A stretch of 64,000 nt of DNA from Caenimonas sp. SL110 (GCF_001044395.1 NZ_JANU01000002.1:124001-188000); one strand, 5' to 3'; positions 53,939 to 62,807 are shown, counted from the stretch's first letter. The notes: generated by a model from the letters alone, not told the origin. Numbers and translations are program-made.

Positions 53939-53964
53939 TTTGGGCCATCAGCTGAATAACACCC
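53939..53964. repeat. Right terminal inverted repeat of the transposon
   Basis: 26 bp, TTTGGGCCATCAGCTGAATA then ACACCC. It is the inverse of 35411-35436 with one mismatch. Confidence 0.92.
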
Positions 53965-53972
53965 GGCACCAA
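53965..53972. repeat. Right target-site duplication of the transposon
   Basis: GGCACCAA, identical to 35403-35410. The A residues that follow belong to the terminator tail of the neighbouring operon. Confidence 0.9.
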
Positions 53973-53998
53973 AAAAACAGCCACCTCGCGGTGGCTGT
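53971..53998 (-). terminator. Terminator of the two-component operon (transposon target)
   Basis: ACAGCCACC-TCGC-GGTGGCTGT, a perfect 9-bp stem followed on the minus strand by seven T. It lies about 166 bp after the sensor kinase stop. The transposon inserted at the outer end of its T-run. Confidence 0.92.
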
Positions 53999-54163
53999 AT
54001 CAAAGTCCTCGAGAGGACGTCGTTGGGAGACTTGGAACTGGTCTGGATGAATTGCGTGACAGCGTTGACGCGAACTTTAAATCGATGCGCCAGTATCCGC
54101 ATCCTTCAAATGAAGGAGGTTCCTGAAAATTGAAGCCTTTAGACCTCCAGTGTGCAGGTCCCC

Positions 54164-55354
54164 TTACACCTGGTCACAAGGAATGTGGAGAACGAACGAT
54201 GCGCCGCCACCTTCATGGTCTTCGCAGTGCACCGAGCCCTGATGGCGCTGTGCGATGGAGCTGACCAGTGCCAGCCCCAGGCCCACGCCGCCAAAGCGCT
54301 CGCTGGCGCCAGGCAGCCTGTAGAAGGGTTCAAAGATGCGCTCGCGTTCCGAGGGCGGCACACCGGGCCCGCGGTCGTTCACACGGACGACGGCGTCGCG
54401 GCCCTGGCGCTTGAGTTCAACGGTGACCGGGCCGTCGCTGTAGCGCCGCGCGTTCTCCAGCAGGTTGCGCACGGCTCGCCGCATCAGCTTGGACACCGCC
54501 TGCACGACCAGCGGCTTGCCGTCTTCGGTCGCGGCCAGCTCGGCACCCGAGCGCGCGCATTCTTCGGCGACCAGTCCGGTGAGGTCGATCGACTCGATCG
54601 TGCCCATGTCGCTTTCTCTCGCGTCCAGCCGGCTGGCCAACAGGATCTCGTCGATGAGCTGGTCGAGCTCGGCGATGTTGCGTTCAATCTCACTGCGTGT
54701 CGCAGCCGACGCGGGCGGGTCCATCAGTTCCAGCCCCATGCGGATGCGCGCGAGCGGCGAGCGCAGCTCATGCGATGCATTGGCGAGCAGGGACTTGTTG
54801 GCCTGCAGCAGCCGCTCGACGCGCTCGGCCGCGTGGTTGAAACGCTCGGCCAGAAACGCGAGTTCGTCGGTGCCGGTTTCCTTGATGCGCGTCGTGAGGT
54901 CGCCCGCGCCCCAGCGCTCCACGCCCAGGCGCAGATCGTCCAGCCGCTGCGTCAGCCGGCGGATGATGGGGTAGGTGCTGATGGCCACAGCGAGTGCGAC
55001 GATGCCCAGTATCCACAGCAGGCCGCCGGGGCCGCGCGCCCAATACGAACGACCGGGCGGGCCTTCGCCAGGATTGCGCTTGCGCGCGGGCAGCTGCACG
55101 GTCTGCGTCGTGCCGTCGTTCATCTTCACGTCGAATTCAAGGCCCTGTCCCGGCACCCAGGCCGCACGCGCCCTGACCTGGCCGATCACATCGCCGGCCT
55201 CGTTGCGGATGATCACTTCGCGCTCGGGCGCCTGCTCGGCGTTCATGCGCCAGAGGTAGCCGAAGGCAATCGTGAGCACGCCGACGGCAACCACCACGGC
55301 CAGCCACAGACGCAGGTAAAGGGGAACCCGGAAACGGGCGCGCCATGCAATCAT
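54164..55354 (-). CDS. Sensor histidine kinase
   Basis: A 396-residue membrane kinase. Membrane helices are at about 12-34 and 110-130, flanking a periplasmic region of about 75 residues. A HAMP domain follows, then the phospho-acceptor His195 in LLANASHELRSPLARIR. The ATPase has the N box (RAVRNLLENARRYS), DRGPGVP and the G box GGVGLGLALVSSIAQRH. It partners with the response regulator ending 16 bp upstream. The signal is unknown. I took the ATG at 55354 (MIAWRARFRVPLYL). Confidence 0.92.
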   Translation of the reverse strand: MIAWRARFRVPLYLRLWLAVVVAVGVLTIAFGYLWRMNAEQAPEREVIIRNEAGDVIGQVRARAAWVPGQGLEFDVKMNDGTTQTVQLPARKRNPGEGPPGRSYWARGPGGLLWILGIVALAVAISTYPIIRRLTQRLDDLRLGVERWGAGDLTTRIKETGTDELAFLAERFNHAAERVERLLQANKSLLANASHELRSPLARIRMGLELMDPPASAATRSEIERNIAELDQLIDEILLASRLDARESDMGTIESIDLTGLVAEECARSGAELAATEDGKPLVVQAVSKLMRRAVRNLLENARRYSDGPVTVELKRQGRDAVVRVNDRGPGVPPSERERIFEPFYRLPGASERFGGVGLGLALVSSIAQRHQGSVHCEDHEGGGASFVLHIPCDQV

Positions 55355-55370
55355 GAAATGACCCGGTCCT

Positions 55371-56084
55371 TCAATCCTGCTGCTTGGCAAAGACGTAACC
55401 CACGCCGCGCACGGTGAGGATTCGCTTGGGGTTCTTTGCGTCGACCTCGATGGCGGCGCGAATGCGGCCCATGTGCACGTCGATGGAGCGATCAAACGCT
55501 TCGAGCTCGCGGCCCCGCACGGCTTCCATGATCTGGTCGCGGGTGAGCACGCGGCCCGCGCGCTCGGCCAGCGTGATGAGCAGGTCGAACTGGTAAGAGG
55601 TGAGTTCGACGGACTTGCCTGCGACGATCACGGTGCGCGCATCCTTGTCGATCTCCAGCGTGCCGAAGCGCATCACCTTTGCGGTGGGTTGCACCCCTTC
55701 CACGCGACGGCGCAGGATGGCGCGGATGCGTGCGAGCAACTCGCGTGGCTCGAACGGCTTGGGCAGGTAGTCGTCTGCGCCCAGCTCCAGCCCGACGATG
55801 CGGTCCATCGGGTCGCCCTTGGCAGTCAGCATGAGGATGGGAATCTGGCCCATGGCCCCGGGAAGTGCGCGCACGCGGCGGCACACTTCAAGGCCATCGA
55901 GGTCGGGCAGCATCAGGTCCAGCACCACCAGGTCGGGCGTCGCACCGGGGGGCGGGTCCTGCAGCAGCGCCAGCCCCGCCTTGGCATCGGCAGCGTGTGT
56001 GATCCCGAACCCGGAACGCTCGAGGTACTCGCCCACCATCTGTGCGAGGCGGGTGTCATCTTCGATCATCAGCAGTTGTTGCAT
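55371..56084 (-). CDS. OmpR/PhoB-family response regulator
   Basis: A 237-residue protein with a receiver domain (phospho-acceptor Asp56 in LVVLDLMLPD; acidic pair in MIEDD; Lys in LPKPFEPREL). A winged-helix DNA-binding domain follows (VELTSYQFDLLITLAERAGRVLTRDQIMEAVRG, ending VRGVGYVFAKQ). First gene of the two-component operon, divergent from the acyl-CoA synthetase gene. Start ATG at 56084 (MQQLLMIEDD). Confidence 0.94.
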   Translation of the reverse strand: MQQLLMIEDDTRLAQMVGEYLERSGFGITHAADAKAGLALLQDPPPGATPDLVVLDLMLPDLDGLEVCRRVRALPGAMGQIPILMLTAKGDPMDRIVGLELGADDYLPKPFEPRELLARIRAILRRRVEGVQPTAKVMRFGTLEIDKDARTVIVAGKSVELTSYQFDLLITLAERAGRVLTRDQIMEAVRGRELEAFDRSIDVHMGRIRAAIEVDAKNPKRILTVRGVGYVFAKQQD

Positions 56085-56199
56085 GCAGGAATGGTAATGA
56101 GTTCGGTTGGGTGGCGTGAGTCTTTCGCGCCGGGGCTGGTGATCGCATATTGGTCCGCTTGCTCCCGTACCCACACGAAGCGGCGGTAAAGTTAGGTAA

Positions 56200-57672
56200 A
56201 TGGCCCAGCTCTCCAGCGATGTGTTTTTCCACGAAGTGCCGCTCGCACGCGCACAGGCTGACGGCGATGCGGTGGCGATCGTTCATGAGGGCGTCGCGAT
56301 CACCTGCCGCGAATTCGCGCGTCAATGCGATGCGATGGCTGCGGGTCTGTGGCACGAATGGGGCGTTCGCGCCGGGGACCGCATCGCGTGGCTGGGCGCC
56401 AATCATCCAGCGCAGATCGCGCTGCTGTTCGCACTGGCGCGCATCGGCGCGATCTTGCTGCCGCTCAACACACGCCTGGCGCCGCTTGAATGGCGAGCGC
56501 TCATCGACGATTGCTCCCCACGATTCCTGGTGCACGACGCGGCATTTGCAGATGCGGCTCATGCGCTTGATGGGCACTGCGGCATCGCGGCGCGGAGCTT
56601 GGACGAACTCCATCGGTTCGACACGCGGCATGCAGCGCCGGTGATGGGACTGCCGTCCTCGCCGGTCCTGCTCGTGTACACCTCGGGCACGACCAGCCGC
56701 GCAAAGGCGGCCGTTCACACCCAGGCCAACCTGCTGGCGAACATGCAGATCGCATCGCAGGTGCAGGAGATCACGCGGCGCGATGTCGTGGCGACGATGT
56801 TGCCGCTGTTTCACGTCGGCGGCCTGTGCATACAGACATTGCCTGCGCTGTTCGCCGGGGCCAAAGTCATCCTGCATTCCCGGTTCACGCCCGATGCCGC
56901 GCTCGCCTGCTTTGAGCGTGACCGTCCGACGCTGACCTTGCAGGTGCCTGCGACCATGCGCGCGATGATCGAGCATCCGCACTGGCACGACGCCGACCTG
57001 TCCGGCTTGCGGGCGCTCTGGGCCGGGTCCAGCGTGCTGCCGCGCGATCTGGTCGATGCATTCCACGCACGGGGCGTTGCGGTGTGCAACGTGTACGGCT
57101 CGACGGAAACCGGACCGTTTTCCATCGCTCTCCCTGCGCGGTTCGCCAGGAGCCATGCGGGGTCGTGCGGCTGGCCTGCACCGGGGGTGGACGTGATGCT
57201 GCACGAGGCGAGCAAAGGGGTCGGCGAGTTGTGGGTGCGCGGCCCGAATGTGGTCCAGCGCTATTGGCCCGACCAGAGCGCCTGCGACAGTGATGGATGG
57301 TTCCACACGGGTGACTTGGCAAACCGCGCCGACGACGGCAGCTACACCATCGCCGGCCGCCTGAAGGACCTCATCATCTCCGGCGGTGAGAACATCCACC
57401 CTGCGCAGATCGAGGCCTTGCTCGCTTCGCATCCGTGCGTGGCCGAGTGCGCGGCCTTTGCGTTGCCCGACGAGACCTGGGGAGAAATCGTCGCAGTCGC
57501 CGTGGTGGCGAAGCCGGGCCAGACGATTGCAGAGCAGGAGCTGCGTGACTGGACGCAGGGAAAGCTGGCCCGCTTCAAATTGCCCCGGCGTTGGTTCTTT
57601 GTAGCGGCGCTTCCCAAGACCGCGCTGGGCAAGGTGCAGCGCGCCGAACTCGCTTGCCTGGCAAGTAGCTAA
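56200..57672 (+). CDS. AMP-forming acyl-CoA synthetase (MenE/long-chain type)
   Basis: A 490-residue adenylate-forming enzyme. The P-loop motif is VYTSGTTSRAKAAVHT. Further motifs are LPLFHVGGLCIQTLPALFAGAKVIL, VYGSTETGPF, GWFHTGDLANRADDGSYTIAGRLKDLIISGGENIHPAQIE and the catalytic Lys near the end (LPKTALGKVQR). The substrate is not determinable; the overall order resembles o-succinylbenzoate- or feruloyl-type ligases. Its stop overlaps the convergent ampG stop. Confidence 0.88.
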   Translation: MAQLSSDVFFHEVPLARAQADGDAVAIVHEGVAITCREFARQCDAMAAGLWHEWGVRAGDRIAWLGANHPAQIALLFALARIGAILLPLNTRLAPLEWRALIDDCSPRFLVHDAAFADAAHALDGHCGIAARSLDELHRFDTRHAAPVMGLPSSPVLLVYTSGTTSRAKAAVHTQANLLANMQIASQVQEITRRDVVATMLPLFHVGGLCIQTLPALFAGAKVILHSRFTPDAALACFERDRPTLTLQVPATMRAMIEHPHWHDADLSGLRALWAGSSVLPRDLVDAFHARGVAVCNVYGSTETGPFSIALPARFARSHAGSCGWPAPGVDVMLHEASKGVGELWVRGPNVVQRYWPDQSACDSDGWFHTGDLANRADDGSYTIAGRLKDLIISGGENIHPAQIEALLASHPCVAECAAFALPDETWGEIVAVAVVAKPGQTIAEQELRDWTQGKLARFKLPRRWFFVAALPKTALGKVQRAELACLASS

Positions 57673-59027
57673 GCGTCCCTGGCCGGTGCCGTCACCGTCG
57701 TGCGCGACGCCAGCCATACCAGCAGCAACACCGGCACGCCCAGGAATGCTGTTGCGGTGAAGAAGTTGACGTAGCCGTACGCATCGACGAACTTGCCTGA
57801 AAAACCGGCGAGCCACTTGGGCAGCAACAGCATCATCGAGCTGAAAAGCGCGTATTGCGTTGCCGAGTATTTGATGTTGGTCAGGCTCGACAGGTAGGCG
57901 ATGAATGCCGCCGATGCAATGCCGCTGGAAAGGTTGTCGGCTGCGATCACGAAGATCAGGCCATGCAGGTCGTGGCCGCGCGTGCCCAGCCAGGCGAACA
58001 GCAGGTTGCTGGCGGCGCTCAGGATCGCGCCCAGCATCAGCACCCGCATCACGCCAAAGCGCATCGACAACGCTCCGCCGATGAACGCGCCCACCAGGGT
58101 CATGATCACGCCGTACACCTTGGTGACGGCGGCGACCTCGTCCTTGGTGTAGCCCATGTCCACGTAGAACGGGTTGGCCATGATGCCCATCACGATGTCG
58201 CTGATGCGGTACACCGCGATCAGCCCCAGGATGAGCGCCGCGTGCCAGCCGTAGCGGCGAATGAATTCGGCGAAAGGCTCGACCAGCACCTCGCGCAGCC
58301 ATGCAGCTGCGTTGCGGGCGGGCGGTAGCACCTTGTGCGAGGGTTCGGGCGAGAGCAAAACCGTCGCCATGCCCACAAGCATCGACGCCGCCATCACGAG
58401 ATAAGCGGTCTGCCACGCGGCATGCTGGTAGTTGGCGACGTTGGCCACTTCGGCGCGGGCGGCAATCCACAGCACGCCGGCACCGGCCCAGATCATCGCC
58501 AGCCGATAGCCCGTCTGGTAGGCAGCGGCGAGGGCCGCCTGCTTGTCCGTATCGGCAGACTCGATGCGAAATGCGTCCAGCGCAATGTCTTGCGTGGCCG
58601 AGCCGAATGCCACCAGCAATGCGCACCAGACGATCGTTTCGAGCGATGCCTTGGGGTCAGTGAATGCCATGCCCACGATGCCCGCGACAACGATGCACTG
58701 TGCGAACAGCAGCCATGCGCGCCGCCGCCCCAGCAGGCGCGACAGGATGGGAATCGGCATCCGGTCCACCAGCGGCGCCCAGCACCACTTGAAGGCGTAG
58801 GCCAGCCCGACCCACGACAGGTATCCGATGGTGGTGCGGTCGATGCCGGCCTCGCGCAGCCAGAAGCTCAGGGTACCCAGCACCAGCAGCAAGGGCAAGC
58901 CCGCCGAGAAGCCCAGGAACAGCATGCGCAGCGTGGCGGGTTCGAGATAGACCTTGAGCGTCTGGCCCCAGGTCGGAGGCGGGGTCTGAGGTTGAGGCTG
59001 AGGCAGGGTATTGGTGTTGTCCGACAT
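57669..59027 (-). CDS. ampG: AmpG-family muropeptide permease
   Basis: A 452-residue MFS transporter with a Pro-rich N-terminus (QPQPQTPPPTW), then MLFLGFSAGLPLLLVLGTLSFWLREAGIDRTTIGYLSW and WCWAPLVDRMPI, typical of AmpG. Other family stretches are FGSATQDIALDAFRIE and YAALFSSMMLLLPKW. It imports anhydromuropeptides for cell-wall recycling and beta-lactamase induction. The gene is divergent from the M48 protease gene. Confidence 0.9.
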   Translation of the reverse strand: MSDNTNTLPQPQPQTPPPTWGQTLKVYLEPATLRMLFLGFSAGLPLLLVLGTLSFWLREAGIDRTTIGYLSWVGLAYAFKWCWAPLVDRMPIPILSRLLGRRRAWLLFAQCIVVAGIVGMAFTDPKASLETIVWCALLVAFGSATQDIALDAFRIESADTDKQAALAAAYQTGYRLAMIWAGAGVLWIAARAEVANVANYQHAAWQTAYLVMAASMLVGMATVLLSPEPSHKVLPPARNAAAWLREVLVEPFAEFIRRYGWHAALILGLIAVYRISDIVMGIMANPFYVDMGYTKDEVAAVTKVYGVIMTLVGAFIGGALSMRFGVMRVLMLGAILSAASNLLFAWLGTRGHDLHGLIFVIAADNLSSGIASAAFIAYLSSLTNIKYSATQYALFSSMMLLLPKWLAGFSGKFVDAYGYVNFFTATAFLGVPVLLLVWLASRTTVTAPARDA

Positions 59028-59060
59028 GCGGGTGGCTTTCGCTGTTTATCATGGCCCTCC

Positions 59061-59897
59061 ATGTGCCAGCAATGCTACCAATCAACACACAGCCCGTGGC
59101 CCCGCCGCGGGTTTCTTCTCGCCATGGGCGCTGCGATCGCGTCGCCGGCCATGGCGCAGGTCGATGTGGGGCAGGCGTCGCGGTTGCGGGGCCTGGTGCC
59201 TGCAGACAAGATCGAGCAGGCGGGCGTCATGCAGTATTCGCAGCTCATGGAAAAGGCCCGTGCCCAGAATGCGCTCGCGCCGGAAGGCCATCCGCAACTG
59301 CAACGCCTGCGCGCGATTGCGTCGAAACTGGTTGCGCAAAGCGGCAAGTGGAACGATCGCGCCAAGGACTGGCGCTGGGAGGTCAACCTGATTGGCAGCC
59401 AGCAGATCAACGCGTTCTGCATGCCCGGCGGCAAGATCGCCTTCTTCACTGGCATCCTGAGCCAGCTCAAGCTCACCGACGACGAAGTGGCCATGGTGAT
59501 GGGCCACGAGATCGCGCATGCGCTGCGTGAACATGCGCGCGCCCGCATCGCCAAGAGCCAGGGCACGGGCACCATTCTGTCGATCGGTGCGCAGTTGCTG
59601 GGCCTGGGTCAGGTCGGCGATCTCGCGGCCAATGTCGGCACCAAACTCATCACGCTCAAGTTCAGCCGCAATGACGAGATCGACGCCGACCTGGTCGGCC
59701 TGGAACTCGCGGCGCGCGCGGGGTTCGACCCCAACGCATCCATCGCGCTGTGGGAAAAGATGGGCAAGGCCAAGGGCGGCAAGGGCTCGCCCGCGTTTCT
59801 ATCGACCCATCCCACAGGCCCGGATCGCATCGAGCGGCTTCGCGAGAACGTGCCTCGCGTCAAGGGCCTCTACCAGCAGGCGGTCGGCAAGCGCTGA
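59061..59897 (+). CDS. Exported M48-family metalloprotease
   Basis: A 278-residue protein. The N-terminus holds a signal peptide with a twin Arg (PWPRRGFLLAMGAAIASPAMA). The zinc site is HEIAH (His149, Glu150, His153) with the third ligand Glu206 in NDEIDADLVGLEL. The C-terminus SPAFLSTHPTGPDRIERL is conserved in LoiP/BepA-like periplasmic proteases. It probably degrades or refolds envelope proteins. The start is the ATG at 59061; earlier in-frame codons lie antisense to ampG. Confidence 0.9.
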   Translation: MCQQCYQSTHSPWPRRGFLLAMGAAIASPAMAQVDVGQASRLRGLVPADKIEQAGVMQYSQLMEKARAQNALAPEGHPQLQRLRAIASKLVAQSGKWNDRAKDWRWEVNLIGSQQINAFCMPGGKIAFFTGILSQLKLTDDEVAMVMGHEIAHALREHARARIAKSQGTGTILSIGAQLLGLGQVGDLAANVGTKLITLKFSRNDEIDADLVGLELAARAGFDPNASIALWEKMGKAKGGKGSPAFLSTHPTGPDRIERLRENVPRVKGLYQQAVGKR

Positions 59898-59924
59898 GCG
59901 TTTGCGCGATTCGTCAACCGTCGT

Positions 59925-61640
59925 TCAGATGTAGTCGATGCCGGTCGAGGCCAGGCCGACGATGTTGACGTTCTCGACGTTGAGCCAGAACTCGGCCGCA
60001 GCCACGCCGAACGCAGCTTGCGTGTAGCTGCCGTTGTCCATGTACTGCGCCCAGGTCTGGATGTAATCGGCAGGCATCACCGTGCCTGCGATGTTGTTGA
60101 CCAGCAGGGTTGCGACGGCGTGGTTGGATGCGCCGCCGCCCAGCGCTGCATTGATCGATGACATGACCAGTCCCTCGAAGCTGGTGCCCGCGTCCAGCGA
60201 GGCCATCGCCGAGCCGATCAGGCCCGCATGGTGGGATGCGGCCACGCCGTTCACCGCGCCCAGCAACTTGACGGCCAGGCCTGCGTTGCCATCGACGTCT
60301 AAAGCCACCTTGGCATCGTTGAACTGCAGGCGCTCGACGCCAGACAGGATGTCGGAGCCGGTCGCGCCGCCGGACACCATCTTGCCTGTGCCGTAAGCGG
60401 CAATGGTGTAGCCCGCACGCAAGGCATTGATGACAGCGGTGTCCAGGCCCGCCCCGCCTTCGATCCAGTCGTTGCCGCCGCGGCCTTCGATCCGGTCGTT
60501 GCCCATGCCGCCGGAGATGGTGTTGTCCGCTGCATTGCCGGAAATCGTGTCCGCGTAGCTGGTGCCCACGGCGTGCTCGATCACGGCGCCCTTGGCAATC
60601 GACAGCGTGTTGGTGTAGGTGGCAGTGACGCTGCCGCCAGCGGCCGGCCGGGCCGATGCGGTGACCGCCGTGCCGATGTTGCTGACAGACCCGTCGGCCA
60701 TGTCCAGGGTGATGGACCGGGCCAGGTGGCTGCCGTCGAGGGTGTCGGTGCCGCCGGCGTCCCACAGTGCATGAAAGCCCTGCTGGAACCTGCCGTCGGC
60801 CAGGTCGTATGTCGTGTTGCCTGCGTTGCTCGAAGACGCGCCGTAGAGATATTGCAAGGCGGCGATGTCCAGCGGCATGGGCTCATTGGGGTACTTGGAC
60901 ATGTAGCCCGAAGAGCCGCCTGCCACCGTCGAATAGCTCATCACGGTGTTGGGGATGATGTTCTGCTCGGCGCTGAGCACGGAGCCGCTCTCGAACGGGT
61001 GCTTCAGGCCCAGGGCGTGGAGTGTTTCGTGCAGGATCAGGTTGGGGCGATAGAAGTCCCAGGTCGATGAGGCCTGGTCGGCACCGATCCAGACATCGCC
61101 GCCGATGGCGGATGCAGACGGAAAGTAGGCGTAGCCCGCAAAGCTCATCTGGTTGGGTTCGGCCGAGTAGCCGTAACGCAGCACGCCGCACTCGGCAGCG
61201 TTGTCTGCCACTTCGACGAAGTCGACGTTGCAGACGGCCTCGATGGTGGACAGCAGCTGGCGTGTGAGGGCCTTGTCGGCTTCCGAGAAGCTCGAAAGCG
61301 AACTGCTCATCTGCGAATAGGTGAACGACGACTGCCACGGGTTGGCAAATGAATACGTGATGATCGTCGTGGTGCTGGAGTCCTGGCTGGACCACATGCT
61401 TCCGGACATCAGTGCATCGACGTTGCCGCCGATGCCGTAGGTCGCTGCGCTGCCCACGAACTGATAGGCGTTGTCGTAGGGCGAGGTAGCGAAGGCACCG
61501 ATGGAGCCGCCTTCGCCGGGGAGCATCGCGTCGCCGCAAGCCGGGCAGCCGCAGGTGTAGGCGGGCAGTGCGAGTTGCGCGGGCTCGCTGTTCAGGAGGC
61601 TGGAGAAAAGTCCTGTGGCGGCACTGGTTTCGAACAACAT
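59925..61640 (-). CDS. Serralysin-like M10 metalloprotease with RTX repeats (secreted)
   Basis: A 571-residue protein from the ATG at 61640 (preceded by AAGGGA), or 585 from 61682. The zinc site is HETLHALGLKH (His204, His208, His214), and the Met-turn is NTVMSYS (Met234). RTX nonapeptides such as GGMGNDRIE and GGNDWIEGG lie at about 377-400, followed by a C-terminal domain of about 130 residues like DUF4214-type adhesin/S-layer tails. There is no N-terminal signal peptide, as usual for type I secretion. The N-terminal 30-50 region has a CGCPACG motif. No type I exporter gene is adjacent. Confidence 0.87.
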   Translation of the reverse strand: MLFETSAATGLFSSLLNSEPAQLALPAYTCGCPACGDAMLPGEGGSIGAFATSPYDNAYQFVGSAATYGIGGNVDALMSGSMWSSQDSSTTTIITYSFANPWQSSFTYSQMSSSLSSFSEADKALTRQLLSTIEAVCNVDFVEVADNAAECGVLRYGYSAEPNQMSFAGYAYFPSASAIGGDVWIGADQASSTWDFYRPNLILHETLHALGLKHPFESGSVLSAEQNIIPNTVMSYSTVAGGSSGYMSKYPNEPMPLDIAALQYLYGASSSNAGNTTYDLADGRFQQGFHALWDAGGTDTLDGSHLARSITLDMADGSVSNIGTAVTASARPAAGGSVTATYTNTLSIAKGAVIEHAVGTSYADTISGNAADNTISGGMGNDRIEGRGGNDWIEGGAGLDTAVINALRAGYTIAAYGTGKMVSGGATGSDILSGVERLQFNDAKVALDVDGNAGLAVKLLGAVNGVAASHHAGLIGSAMASLDAGTSFEGLVMSSINAALGGGASNHAVATLLVNNIAGTVMPADYIQTWAQYMDNGSYTQAAFGVAAAEFWLNVENVNIVGLASTGIDYI

Positions 61641-61714
61641 GAGGGTCCCTTGATCGGTCTTGAAAACACGCCTTGAAGGCATGTGTTCATGAGACCGTTC
61701 GGGGGACTTCGAGC

Positions 61715-61792
61715 CTTAGGTGAAAGCAGCGTTCGACCTAAGCTGATGCGACCGGGGGGCTAGGGCGGATGCCTAGTCGACACGCTGACTAG
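61715..61792. promoter_or_regulatory. Regulatory region of the protease gene with two dyads
   Basis: CTTAGGT (61715-61721)/ACCTAAG (61736-61742) and CTAGTC (61773-61778)/GACTAG (61787-61792) lie within 155 bp upstream of the start codon. Either could bind a LuxR- or MarR-type regulator; no -10/-35 is assigned. Confidence 0.4.
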
Positions 61793-61832
61793 TGCCTATC
61801 GGGGTATGGGCGAAAACATGTACGCCAGACGC

Positions 61833-61858
61833 AAAAAAGGCCCCGCGAGGGGCCTTTT
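61833..61858 (-). terminator. Rho-independent terminator of the 61885-62790 gene
   Basis: AAAAGGCCCC-GCGA-GGGGCCTTTT, a perfect stem with T-runs on both strands; read on the minus strand it follows the transporter stop by 27 bp. Confidence 0.9.
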
Positions 61859-61884
61859 GAAACCATTGGATTGCGTGACTCGCG

Positions 61885-62790
61885 CTATCGGCTTAGGGCG
61901 TTTGCTGATGCTGCGGGTTTTGCGGGCCACAGCACCGATGCGATCGCTACCACCATCAACACGACCGCAGCCCAGTCTTGCCAGTGCAGGATTTCACCGA
62001 GCCACAAGGCGCCGCTGAATACGCCGAGCACCGGTATGAACATCACGCTCAATGTCGATGCCACCGGTGGCAGGCCGCGTGCGAGATAGAACCATGCCGC
62101 GTGGGCGTAGCCGAAGATGAGGATCGCGTTGTAGCCGATCGCCCAGGCCACAGGGCCTGTTGGCACGCGCCACTGGTCGCTCTCGAAGATGAGCGACAGC
62201 AGTCCCATCGTGAGGCCTGCGGCCACGGTCATCCAGAACGACAGCGTGAGCGTGGGCAGCTCGATCTTCGAGCGGCGCAGAAGCTGCGTGCCCAGCGCCC
62301 ACACGCAGGCCGCAAAGAGGGCGAGCGCGACGGCACCTGGTTTGCCTGCAAGCCCGGTGAATTCATGCCACAGGAGCAGCGACACGCCGAGCGCGGCCGC
62401 AGCAACGCCGGTCCATGCGCGGCGGCTGAGCATTGCGTGAAAGACCAGCGCGCCGATCACCGCCGAAAAGATCGGCATCGTGTAGCCGAGGATGGCGGCG
62501 CGTCCGCTGGAGAGACTGCGCACCGCCAAAATGATGCAGATGTGCCAGATCATCATGTTGGTGACGGTGAGCCACGAGAACTCGAGCCAGTATTTGCGCG
62601 GCAGGCGAAACGGCACCTTGAGCACGACGAGCGCCAGGCCCAGCACCGGGATGCCCAGCAGGATGGATAGCGCGCGGAAGGTCAGCGCCGGGTAGCCCGT
62701 CACGCCCAGCTTCATCACCGGCCAGTTCAAGCCCCACACCACCGTGAGGAGAACGAGGGTTGCGATCTGGCGTGAGGTCAATCTTTGCAT
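61885..62790 (-). CDS. EamA/DMT-family transporter
   Basis: A 301-residue protein with ten membrane helices in two EamA units. It begins IATLVLLTVVWGLNWPVMKLGV. The second half has VASTLSVMFIPVLGVFSGALWLGE. The substrate is unknown. The start is the ATG at 62790 (MQRLTSRQ); the longer frame to 63138 overlaps pyrF and a repeat. The gene is divergent from pyrF. Confidence 0.88.
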   Translation of the reverse strand: MQRLTSRQIATLVLLTVVWGLNWPVMKLGVTGYPALTFRALSILLGIPVLGLALVVLKVPFRLPRKYWLEFSWLTVTNMMIWHICIILAVRSLSSGRAAILGYTMPIFSAVIGALVFHAMLSRRAWTGVAAAALGVSLLLWHEFTGLAGKPGAVALALFAACVWALGTQLLRRSKIELPTLTLSFWMTVAAGLTMGLLSLIFESDQWRVPTGPVAWAIGYNAILIFGYAHAAWFYLARGLPPVASTLSVMFIPVLGVFSGALWLGEILHWQDWAAVVLMVVAIASVLWPAKPAASANALSR

Positions 62791-62807
62791 TGCGCGGGTG
62801 ATTGTGC

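Larger units (their letters stand above)
35411..53964. mobile_element. 18.6-kb IS1595-type unit transposon carrying a type I R-M system
   Basis: The element is bounded by 26-bp terminal inverted repeats and flanked by an 8-bp direct duplication GGCACCAA. It encodes an IS1595/ISXO2-like DDE transposase (48900-50117). Cargo: a six-gene type I restriction-modification operon, a LexA-type repressor, several lipoproteins, and small conserved unknowns. The reconstructed empty site joins the 3' side of an MFS gene to the poly-U tail of the terminator of a two-component operon. Simple IS1595 relatives are usually a few kb or less; some relatives carry passenger genes. I see no integrase. The boundaries are certain from sequence; the assignment of the ends to this transposase is inferred from the duplication length, the GG-starting ends and the lack of any other transposase. 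Confidence 0.88.

Noticed and set aside
35397..53972. Integrase-type attL/attR explanation for the island ends
   Set aside because: A 14-bp direct match (ACACCCGGCACCAA) exists, but six of its bases come from the inverted ends; the arrangement is better explained by 26-bp inverted repeats plus an 8-bp duplication, and no integrase is present.
53251..54102. Minus-strand frame of 283 codons crossing the right transposon boundary
   Set aside because: It runs through a terminator, the target duplication and the inverted repeat, then overlaps a better gene in another frame; a chance fusion.
56056..58626. Antisense frame of 856 codons
   Set aside because: It runs opposite the acyl-CoA synthetase and inside ampG in another frame; the Arg/His-rich translation has no domain. 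It is a shadow of GC-rich coding DNA.
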